From NCBI GenBank assembly GCA_035517775.1, contig DATIYF010000086.1, forward strand, positions 1 to 15,213: a stretch of 15,213 nt of DNA, written 5' to 3'. Positions 1 to 5,394 of this stretch are shown in pieces (the stretch's first letter is position 1; every line of letters starts with the position of its first letter). Origin of the DNA: DATIYF01 sp035517775 (GTDB lineage: Bacteria > Acidobacteriota > Terriglobia > Terriglobales > Acidobacteriaceae). A program made the position numbers and the translations under genes. Under the pieces are notes generated by a model. That model did no database searches and had not been told where the DNA came from. It saw nothing but the letters and a program-made list of their open reading frames with translations.

Positions 1-861
1 CTCGCTCGGATCTTCCGCCGCGGGCTGCTTGCGCGCCCCTCCGCCCAGCACGTCTTCCATGCTGATGTCCTCGGCTGAAGCCTCGGCGCCTTCCTGCGCC
101 ACCGGCACTTCTTCGCCCGCTTCGCCGGCCTCGGCGCGGGCGACCGCAGCGGTCATCTCCTCGGCCTGCTTATCGGTCATCAGCTGCCGGCCTTCCGCGG
201 CCGAATCGGAAATCTTCGAGGTGAACAGGCGAATGGCCCGCAGCGCATCATCATTGCCCGGAATCACATAATCCACTTCCGTGGGATCACAATTCGTATC
301 TACCACGGCGACTACCGGAATGCCCAGCTTGCGCGCCTCGCGCACGGCGATCTGCTCTTTGTTCGAATCAATCACGAAAATTGCGTCCGGCAGCCGGCTC
401 ATTTCCTTGATGCCGGCCAGGTTGGCCTGCAAATGCTTGCGCTCGCGCTCCAGCTTGATGACTTCCTTCTTGGGCAGCAGCTCGTAGCGGCCGTCCGTCG
501 CCATATCGTCGAGTTCTTTCAGCCGCTTCACCGACTTCTGCACCGTAACCCAGTTGGTCAGCAGCCCGCCCAGCCAGCGCTGGTTCACGTAGAACATGCT
601 GCAGCGCTGCGCCTCTTCGGCAATCGCGTCTTGCGCCTGGCGCTTGGTGCCCACGAAGAGCAACACTTTGCCCTCGGCAGCCAGGTCCTGCACGAACTTC
701 GACGCTTCTTTGAACATTTTCAGCGTCTTCTGCAGGTCAATGATGTAGATCCCGTTGCGCTCGCCGAAGATGTATTCCTTCATCTTGGGATTCCAGCGCT
801 TGGTCTGGTGCCCGAAGTGGACACCCGCTTCGAGCAGCTCCTTCATGGTGATATTAGCCAA
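1..861 (-). CDS. rpsB: 30S ribosomal protein S2 (3' end cut by window)
   Basis: S2 is a late-assembling protein of the 30S subunit that helps hold S1 near the mRNA exit side. The frame starts at a TTG codon: MANITMKELLEAGVHFGHQ, with family hallmarks GVHFGHQ, RWNPKM, GIYIIDLQKT, QRWLGGLLTN and DTNCDPTEVDYVIPGNDDA. The TTG choice rests on a perfect GAGGAGG at 872-866, 4 nt upstream; the next ATG, five codons in, would drop conserved residues. Visible are 287 codons with no stop, already longer than E. coli S2 (241 residues). The excess is an Ala/Glu-rich tail (AEAGEAGEEVPVAQEGAEA) followed by GGGARKQPAAEDPSE, a tail type known from other phyla. It is read from the same strand as rpsI and rplM; tsf would be expected next, beyond the window. 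Confidence 0.97.
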   Translation of the reverse strand, partial: MANITMKELLEAGVHFGHQTKRWNPKMKEYIFGERNGIYIIDLQKTLKMFKEASKFVQDLAAEGKVLLFVGTKRQAQDAIAEEAQRCSMFYVNQRWLGGLLTNWVTVQKSVKRLKELDDMATDGRYELLPKKEVIKLERERKHLQANLAGIKEMSRLPDAIFVIDSNKEQIAVREARKLGIPVVAVVDTNCDPTEVDYVIPGNDDALRAIRLFTSKISDSAAEGRQLMTDKQAEEMTAAVARAEAGEAGEEVPVAQEGAEASAEDISMEDVLGGGARKQPAAEDPSE

Positions 862-916
862 TCAACCTCCTCATTGGGTCTGCATCCGGCCGGGGTGCTT
901 TCCTTCCGGATTGCCA

Positions 917-938
917 TTCCCGCGCATTTCAGCGGGAA
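917..938 (-). promoter_or_regulatory. hairpin in the rpsB leader
   Basis: A perfect 7-bp stem (TTCCCGC with GCGGGAA) closes an 8-nt loop, 56 nt upstream of the rpsB start. There is no T-run on either strand, so it is not a classical terminator. S2 is known in several bacteria to control its own operon through the leader; a role like that here is inference only. Confidence 0.3.
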
Positions 939-950
939 GAATTTGTAAAA

Positions 951-975
951 CAGCTTTCAGCCGTCAGCTTTCAGC
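951..975. repeat. GCTGA-type intergenic repeat, copy 1
   Basis: On the minus strand the stretch is a string of GCTGAAA, GCTGAC and GGCTGAAA units. It shares the 12-mer GCTGACGGCTGA with a second copy at 6586-6614, also between genes. It has no coding content. Confidence 0.6.
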
Positions 976-992
976 TAAATCCGAAAATCCTT

Positions 993-1018
993 GCCATTCC
1001 GAGCGAAGCCAGGAATTC
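993..1018. repeat. half copy of ATTCCGAGCGAAG repeat element
   Basis: The stretch CATTCCGAGCGAAGCCAGG matches the left end of the full element found inside the helicase gene at 14581-14664 (GATTCCAAGCGCAGCGAGG). The right end is absent. It lies 3' of rpsI in the rpsI-rpsB spacer. Confidence 0.5.
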
Positions 1019-1035
1019 TCCCGAGCGAACTCAGA

Positions 1036-1431
1036 CTATCGCTTCGAGTACTGGAAGCGCTTGCGGGCGCCCTTCTGCCCGTATTTCTTGCGCTCTTTGC
1101 CACGCGAGTCGCGGCTGATCATGCCCGCAGCCTTCAGCGCCTTTCGCAGTTCGGCGTTAAAGCGCATCAGCGCGCGGGCAATGCCCAGCTTCACGGCATC
1201 CGCCTGCCCGTTCACGCCGCCGCCGGAAACATTGGCGACCACATTGAAAGTGGCGCCCGTCTCGGTCAGGGCCAGCGGTTGCTTGGCGCTTGAGCGCTGC
1301 GACTCGGTCACGAAATACTGCTCAAACGGGCGTCCGTTCACCTGGAAGTCGCCGCTTCCCGGCCGCAGGTAAACTCGCGCCACAGCCGTCTTGCGGCGGC
1401 CCGTACCGTAATATTGAACCAGTTCTGCCAT
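1036..1431 (-). CDS. rpsI: 30S ribosomal protein S9
   Basis: S9 is a 30S head protein whose C-terminal tail reaches the P-site tRNA. The 131-residue product starts MAELVQYYGTGRRKTAVARV (family signature GTGRRKTAVARV), contains the GGG..GQA..ALG-type segment (SGGGVNGQADAVKLGIARAL), and ends in the basic tail RDSRGKERKKYGQKGARKR followed by FQYSKR. The terminal SKR contacts tRNA in ribosome structures. The start at 1431 is preferred over a longer in-frame frame because it matches the family N-terminus and has GGGAG about 5 nt upstream; the longer frame would run through a palindromic repeat. It lies between rplM and rpsB on the same strand, in the classical L13-S9 pairing. Both flanking spacers hold repeats, which is unusual for so conserved an operon. 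Confidence 0.98.
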   Translation of the reverse strand: MAELVQYYGTGRRKTAVARVYLRPGSGDFQVNGRPFEQYFVTESQRSSAKQPLALTETGATFNVVANVSGGGVNGQADAVKLGIARALMRFNAELRKALKAAGMISRDSRGKERKKYGQKGARKRFQYSKR

Positions 1432-1446
1432 TTCGCTCCCACTGTA

Positions 1447-1468
1447 GAGACGTAGCTTGCTACGTCTC
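1447..1468. repeat. palindromic repeat, copy 1 (GTAGAGAC orientation)
   Basis: Perfect 10-bp arms GAGACGTAGC and GCTACGTCTC with a central TT. It lies 16 nt upstream of the rpsI start. It is inverted relative to copies 2 and 3 and differs from them by a paired T-A for C-G change within the stem. Confidence 0.85.
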
Positions 1469-1490
1469 ACTCCTGCTCGAACTCGCAAAT

Positions 1491-1512
1491 GAGACGCAGC
1501 AAGCTGCGTCTC
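1491..1512. repeat. palindromic repeat, copy 2
   Basis: Perfect 10-bp arms GAGACGCAGC and GCTGCGTCTC around AA, followed by TAC. The unit is a likely REP-like small mobile palindrome. It lies in the rplM-rpsI spacer. Confidence 0.85.
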
Positions 1513-1544
1513 TACTCTTTACTTCACTTCCGGCGCGCTTTGCC

Positions 1545-1564
1545 AGACGCAGCAAGCTGCGTCT
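1545..1564. repeat. palindromic repeat, copy 3
   Basis: Perfect 9-bp arms AGACGCAGC and GCTGCGTCT around AA, followed by CTAC as in copy 2. Its right end is 10 nt before the 3' end of rplM. Read from the minus strand it could form a strong hairpin just after the rplM stop. Confidence 0.85.
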
Positions 1565-1574
1565 CTACGGGCTC

Positions 1575-2006
1575 TTACGCCAGCGCCTTAACTTCCGGCT
1601 TCTGCGCGGCGTGCGGATGCTTGTCGCCGCGGTAAACCTTCAGCTTGCTCGCCATGTGGCGGCCCAGCTTGGTCTTCGGCAGCATGCGGCCGACGGCGTC
1701 TTCCACAATCCGCTCCGGTTTGCGCACAAAGCGCTTGCGGAATTCCTCTGTGCGCAACCCGCCGGGATAGCCGGTGTAATGCTGATACACCTTCTGATCG
1801 GCTTTCAACCCGGTGATCTTGACCTTCTCGGCGTTGATCACCACCACGTGGTCGCCGGTGTCGAGAAACGGCGTGTAGCGCGGGTTCTCCTTGCCCATCA
1901 AAATGCGCGCCACCTGCGAAGCCAGACGGCCGAGCGTCTGCCCCGAGGCGTCCACGACATACCACTTGCGCACAATTTCCCCCGCTTTGGGGAAATAGGT
2001 TGACAT
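1575..2006 (-). CDS. rplM: 50S ribosomal protein L13
   Basis: L13 is an early-binding 23S rRNA protein of the 50S subunit. The product is 143 residues, the normal family length, with recognisable blocks KWYVVDASGQTLGRLAS, TPFLDTGDHVVVINAEKV, YQHYTGYPGGLR, and EDAVGRMLPKTKLGRHM followed by KLKVYRGDKHPH. The ATG at 2006 has GGGAGA 7 nt upstream. It is the first gene of the minus-strand ribosomal unit rplM-rpsI-rpsB. A sigma70-like promoter at 2144-2115 implies a leader of about 100 nt that contains a bulged hairpin, so leader-based feedback control by L13 is possible but unproven. Confidence 0.98.
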   Translation of the reverse strand: MSTYFPKAGEIVRKWYVVDASGQTLGRLASQVARILMGKENPRYTPFLDTGDHVVVINAEKVKITGLKADQKVYQHYTGYPGGLRTEEFRKRFVRKPERIVEDAVGRMLPKTKLGRHMASKLKVYRGDKHPHAAQKPEVKALA

Positions 2007-2050
2007 GCCAATCTCCCAAAAAATGAAAACTTAAAAGAAGACCGCTGAGT

Positions 2051-2078
2051 GCCCTCGGTGGCGCCGACGGCGCAGGGC
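2051..2078 (-). promoter_or_regulatory. bulged hairpin in the rplM leader
   Basis: Outer stem GCCCT with AGGGC (5 bp), inner stem GCGCC with GGCGC (5 bp) closing a GTC loop, and a 5-nt one-sided bulge (CACCG). It lies within the predicted untranslated leader, about 45 nt before the rplM start. There is no T-run, so it is not a terminator. L13 leaders are autoregulatory in some bacteria; I could not match this one to a known class. Confidence 0.35.
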
Positions 2079-2114
2079 TATCAGGCGGGCAACCACAGGA
2101 CTTCCAAAGACTTA

Positions 2115-2144
2115 AAGATAGCCTAGCAGAAAGACAGTTGTCAA
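2115..2144 (-). promoter_or_regulatory. sigma70-like promoter of the rplM operon
   Basis: Consensus -35 TTGACA (2144-2139), 18-nt spacer, -10 TATCTT (2120-2115). The predicted transcription start is near 2107, about 100 nt before the rplM start codon. It is the best -35 box in the window and fits a highly expressed ribosomal operon. Confidence 0.65.
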
Positions 2145-2215
2145 TGAAGGTATCCGGCAGGTGGCCGGCCTGCATTAAGATCGAAGCGGCGCGAAGCCTG
2201 CTGGTTTCGCATCCC

Positions 2216-2788
2216 ATGAGCTTCCACATCCGCCTCGCCATTCCTTCCGACGTTCCGGGGCTCAGCGCGCTGATCGAGGCCTCGGTCCGCGGCTTGCAGG
2301 CGCAGGATTACACCCCCGCACAGATTGAAGGCGCCCTGCAGATGGTCTATGGAGTGGACAGCCAGCTGATTGCCGACGGCACCTACTTTGTGGTCGAGGC
2401 CATTGAACCGCCAAAGGCTCCGGCCATCGCCGGCTGCGGCGGCTGGAGCAAGCGCAAGACGCTCTATGGCGGCGATCACTGGACCGGCCGCGAAGATGCC
2501 CATCTACTCGACCCGGCGCACGACGCCGCCAAGATTCGCGCTTTCTTCGTGCATCCCGCCTGGGTGCGGCGTGGAATCGGCACGCTGATTCTGGAAGCTT
2601 GCGAGGCCGCAGCCATGGCCGCGGGCTTCCGCCGCTTCGAGATGGGCGCCACTCTGACCGGAGTCGCCCTCTACGCCGCGCGAGGTTATGTCTGCCTGGA
2701 AAATCTCAACGTCCCCCTTAAAAACGGCGAGTCCCTGCCTATTGTTCGCATGGGCAAGCGGCCGGATTCTTTCCGACACGAACCCTGA
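2216..2788 (+). CDS. GNAT-family N-acetyltransferase
   Basis: This is a predicted acetyl-CoA-dependent acyltransferase of 190 residues (full single-domain GNAT length). The N-terminal strand-helix IRLAIPSDVPGLSALIEASVRGL is typical. Motif A is VHPAWVRRGIGTLILEA, where RRGIGT is the R/QxxGxG/A pyrophosphate-binding loop after a beta strand; ALYAARGY is motif B. The substrate cannot be read from sequence. The ATG at 2216 was chosen because the GNAT fold starts four residues later. A TTG at 2138 or ATG at 2144 would add about 25 unconserved residues and overlap the divergent rplM promoter. No convincing Shine-Dalgarno sequence precedes any of these starts, so the exact start is uncertain. It stands alone, diverging from rplM. 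Confidence 0.85.
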   Translation: MSFHIRLAIPSDVPGLSALIEASVRGLQAQDYTPAQIEGALQMVYGVDSQLIADGTYFVVEAIEPPKAPAIAGCGGWSKRKTLYGGDHWTGREDAHLLDPAHDAAKIRAFFVHPAWVRRGIGTLILEACEAAAMAAGFRRFEMGATLTGVALYAARGYVCLENLNVPLKNGESLPIVRMGKRPDSFRHEP

Positions 2789-2870
2789 CTTCAGTTCCCT
2801 GCTGTCGTTAGAAGTTGGAAGTTAGGATCACGAACAACCGGCGCAGTCCCGGCTTCGCCAACATATCTTC

Positions 2871-2879
2871 TGGTATAAA
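2871..2879 (+). promoter_or_regulatory. extended -10 upstream of the heme sensor gene
   Basis: TGGTATAAA fits the extended -10 form TGnTATAAT. No good -35 lies 16-18 nt upstream, as is common with extended -10 promoters. The start of transcription would be near 2886, giving a leader of about 55 nt. Confidence 0.35.
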
Positions 2880-2940
2880 CAGTGCGGTCAGCTCAAACTC
2901 GTTGACTCGACCCCGGTTAGCCACAGCAAGGAGTCCCGCA

Positions 2941-3813
2941 ATGAAGCTGCTAACCAAGTTCAACCTTATCCTGCTGGCGGCGTTTGGCCCAGGCGGTCTG
3001 ATCATCGCGTTGGTGCTTCACTCGTTTCTGTTCGAGAATGCGCGGCGGGAAGTGCTGCACGAAGCGGAGCTGCTGATGGCAAGTGCCCGGGCCGTGCGTG
3101 ACTACACCGCCTCTGATATCGGCCCCTTGCTGGAGCAGAATCCGGCGCACAAAAGAAAGTTTCTTGCCGAGACCATACCGTTCTTTGGAGCGGAGACGAT
3201 CTTCAACCGGCTGCGGCAGAAGTACCCCGATTACTCCTTTCAGGAGGCGGCGTTGAACCCGACGAATCCCGACCATCGCGCCACCGATTGGGAGTCCGAC
3301 ATCATTCAAGATCTGCGCGATCATCCCACGGAAAAGAGCCGTATTGGAGTGCGCGAGACCGCCATGGGCCCTTCGCTGTATGTGGCAACTCCGGTGGTGG
3401 CCGAAGCTTCATGCATGCGGTGCCATAGCCGTCCCGCAGTGGCTCCCGCGGTAATGGTCAGCACTTATGGCGCGAACAACGGCTTTGGATGGAAGCCCGG
3501 AGAGATCGTAGCCGCGGAGATTGTTTCTGTTCCCATGTCGGTGCCGGTGCAGAACGCGCGCCGGGCGTTCCACTTGTTGCTTATCTATCTGGTGCTGACC
3601 CTGGCGGCCAGTATCGCCATGCTGGATCTGGGGGCCTATCTCATCGTGATTCGTCCGCTCAAGCTGGTTTCAGACGCTGCCGACCGCATCAGCAAGGGAG
3701 AAACCAATCCCGGGCCTTTACCAGTCAAAGGCAAAGATGAGATCGCAACCGTAACCACGTCGTTCAACCGGGTGCAGGTCAGCCTGGCCAAAGCCCTCAA
3801 GATGCTAAAGTGA
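2941..3813 (+). CDS. Tll0287-like (DUF3365) single-heme sensor with HAMP, no output domain
   Basis: Likely an inner-membrane sensor with a periplasmic heme-c domain; 290 residues. Transmembrane helix 1 is about residues 8-28. The periplasmic region 29-208 holds CMRCH (C158, C161, H162), a c-type heme motif in the position typical of the Tll0287-like/DUF3365 fold, preceded by ATPVVAEASC. Helix 2 is about 211-237, followed by a HAMP segment (VIRPLKLVSDAADRISKGE, 237-290). The protein ends there; relatives often continue into histidine kinase or chemoreceptor domains, so signalling would need a partner. The ATG at 2941 has AAGGAG 7 nt upstream; a longer frame from 2815 is less likely. Its last 9 bases overlap the 3' end of the convergent TIR gene. 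Ligand (redox state, gas or other) is unknown. Confidence 0.85.
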   Translation: MKLLTKFNLILLAAFGPGGLIIALVLHSFLFENARREVLHEAELLMASARAVRDYTASDIGPLLEQNPAHKRKFLAETIPFFGAETIFNRLRQKYPDYSFQEAALNPTNPDHRATDWESDIIQDLRDHPTEKSRIGVRETAMGPSLYVATPVVAEASCMRCHSRPAVAPAVMVSTYGANNGFGWKPGEIVAAEIVSVPMSVPVQNARRAFHLLLIYLVLTLAASIAMLDLGAYLIVIRPLKLVSDAADRISKGETNPGPLPVKGKDEIATVTTSFNRVQVSLAKALKMLK

Positions 3814-4581
3814 GCCCGGCGAATCGGGACAGTTGCGAAGAAATTCCTCGCGCTCCTCAGGAGAATCAATCTCTTCTGCGAGCCTGAGATACAAGTCGGA
3901 AATTGAGGCGCAGCGCGAGGCGGTACGCTTGACCAGAATTTCGGCAATTTGCCCGACATAAAAGGCGAGCTCGCGATTGACCCGCTGCAGAACAGCGGGA
4001 TCGAAGTGGGCCGCTTTTGCCTCAGCCGTTTTTGACGCTTTCTTGGTTGTAGTTTTGCGGCGGGGGGTGTCGGACACAGCGGGAGCAGGGGGTTCCACCT
4101 TTGCGGCTGGCTTGGTATCGCCCACCAGGCGGCGCAATGCCTCGACCAGCAATTGCAGGTCGGACTTCCAGCGGGCATGCGTTAATTCCACGCAGTTGCG
4201 GTAGGCAAGTTCCGTGAGAGCACCAGGCAGTTGCTCGGCGGCCGGCATCTTGGCGCCGCGCACCAAGACCGGAATGACCGGAATATTCCGCTGCAATGCG
4301 GCAGCCACTTCAAGGCGCACAAAATCTTTAGGACTGTCGAGTCTCCGCGCCCCCGCCTCATCCTTCGTGTTAAGCCACTCCGGGCCGATCATAACCAGCA
4401 ATACGCCACAGCGGGACACTCCGTCTTCGATGGCAAGGCGGAAATCGCAGCCTGCCTCAATGGCGGCCACATCCATGAACACGCTCTGCTCACCGAAGAA
4501 TGGCAGCAGGTCGTCGAACAAACGGCCCGCTTCTCCCTCGGAGTCACTTCGCCGATAACTTACGAAGATTCGATCTAACAC
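3805..4581 (-). CDS. TIR-domain protein with C-terminal helical module
   Basis: The product is 258 residues from a GTG start. Residues 3-140 form a TIR domain: RIFVSYRRSD (first strand and loop), VFMDVAAIEAGCDF, VLLVMIGPEWL, DFVRLEVAAALQRNIPVIPVLV. E91 in RLEVAAAL sits where bacterial TIR NADases keep their catalytic glutamate, so NAD+ cleavage or signal-nucleotide synthesis is plausible. A Pro/Lys/Thr-rich linker (about 152-192) leads to a helical tail (LAFYVGQIAEILVKRTAS, then DLYLRLAEEIDSPEEREEFL). Similar tails occur on other signalling proteins, as far as I recall. The GTG at 4581 has GAGGAG 4 nt upstream and fits the domain edge; a TTG at 4668 lacks both. It lies 99 nt after the DUF4231 gene, same strand, probably one transcript. 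Function as a defence effector or signal maker is inferred. Confidence 0.85.
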   Translation of the reverse strand: MLDRIFVSYRRSDSEGEAGRLFDDLLPFFGEQSVFMDVAAIEAGCDFRLAIEDGVSRCGVLLVMIGPEWLNTKDEAGARRLDSPKDFVRLEVAAALQRNIPVIPVLVRGAKMPAAEQLPGALTELAYRNCVELTHARWKSDLQLLVEALRRLVGDTKPAAKVEPPAPAVSDTPRRKTTTKKASKTAEAKAAHFDPAVLQRVNRELAFYVGQIAEILVKRTASRCASISDLYLRLAEEIDSPEEREEFLRNCPDSPGSL

Positions 4582-4680
4582 GCATCTCCTCAGGCCTGAA
4601 ATCCCGGGCTCAACGGACAAGCGGACTTGCTGCCAAACCGCGTCGGTCGAGTTCAAGCGCCATTCCAATCCAGCGGCCGG

Positions 4681-5130
4681 TTATGCCTGCTTGCCCTTGT
4701 CATCCTGTTCCTGGGCAGACTCCCATTTTGCGCCCTCCTGTGAAACCAGCGACTCAATGCGCTCGGCCAGCAGGGCACGCGGCTTTTCCGCGTTGGCGTA
4801 AGGGGCGGCGTTTGCCAGGAACATATATTTCTCGTGCTTCAGCGACTCGCAGGTTGACCGGTAGCTTATCCAATTCTCGTGATACTGATTCAGCTGTAAG
4901 GTCCCCTCGAACACCGTGATCAGAACCCCCAGAATGCCGGTGACGACGGCGGTGCGGGGAAGATGGGAAGCTGCCAGCAGAGGAATAACCGCCGCGGAAA
5001 CAATCTCTGTCATCTTCAGACGCTTGAACCACAGCATGTTGGACTTGCTTTTGCGGTCGTACCAGCCGATCTGGTCCTCGAGCCGCTCTATGACCGGGTC
5101 CGAAACCGACTCCGCAATGGCTGCATTCAT
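4681..5130 (-). CDS. DUF4231/SLATT-like two-helix membrane protein
   Basis: The product is 149 residues. An amphipathic N-terminal helix (RLEDQIGWYDRKSKSNMLWFKRL) precedes two adjacent membrane helices (about 42-57 and 59-78). The cytosolic helical part carries the family pattern ENWISYRSTCESLKHEKY and a later E..W (E132, W136). This layout matches DUF4231/SLATT proteins, which comparative genomics has predicted to be pore-forming effectors of nucleotide-signal or TIR-linked conflict systems. The ATG at 5130 is preferred; a TTG at 5274 would add 48 residues without family character. No Shine-Dalgarno sequence is present, but TAGAAT ends 8 nt before the ATG, suggesting a leaderless message. 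The TIR gene follows on the same strand, so the two probably form a signal-and-pore pair. The pore role is inferred. Confidence 0.8.
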   Translation of the reverse strand: MNAAIAESVSDPVIERLEDQIGWYDRKSKSNMLWFKRLKMTEIVSAAVIPLLAASHLPRTAVVTGILGVLITVFEGTLQLNQYHENWISYRSTCESLKHEKYMFLANAAPYANAEKPRALLAERIESLVSQEGAKWESAQEQDDKGKQA

Positions 5131-5138
5131 GGGCCAGT

Positions 5139-5166
5139 ATTCTATGACTTGCCAGAAATAAAACAA
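5139..5166 (-). promoter_or_regulatory. promoter of the DUF4231-TIR unit
   Basis: -35 TTGTTT (5166-5161), 16-nt spacer, -10 TAGAAT (5144-5139), 8 nt from the ATG at 5130. Transcription starting 7-9 nt after the -10 would begin at or beside the start codon. The rest of the 5131-5394 spacer shows no gene. Confidence 0.45.
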
Positions 5167-5394
5167 GAATTCCGGAGCTAACCGGGAAAGGCGCCTTGGC
5201 CCCGGCCCGGCAAGCGCGTGAGTGCCTCTTCGAAATAGTGGCTTTGCCGGGCGTTTCGTTACGCCGCCCGCCAAAAACCGCTAATCACAAATCGTCCCAG
5301 CGTTCACGAAGGCAATGGTTTCATGGCTTTACCTCGCTGTCCTTCGCGCCCTTTGAGGTGATGTCTTTTCGAACCGGCCCACTTCCGCCGGCCA

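Noticed and set aside
1447..1564. Three repeats as a possible CRISPR array
   Set aside because: Units are fully palindromic, one is inverted, and spacing is irregular (22 and 32 bp); no cas genes are present.
4582..4668. Longer TIR protein from a TTG at 4668
   Set aside because: No Shine-Dalgarno sequence and the added 29 residues lack TIR character, while the GTG at 4581 has GAGGAG and fits the domain boundary.
5131..5274. Longer DUF4231 protein from a TTG at 5274
   Set aside because: The extra 48 residues are Arg/Pro-rich without family pattern and would run across the promoter.
5275..5394. Small gene or terminator between the ABC permease and DUF4231 genes
   Set aside because: Only very short frames and a weak 5-bp stem (CCGGC/GCCGG) without T-run; CCTTCG-rich text here may be a decayed repeat but is too degenerate to call.
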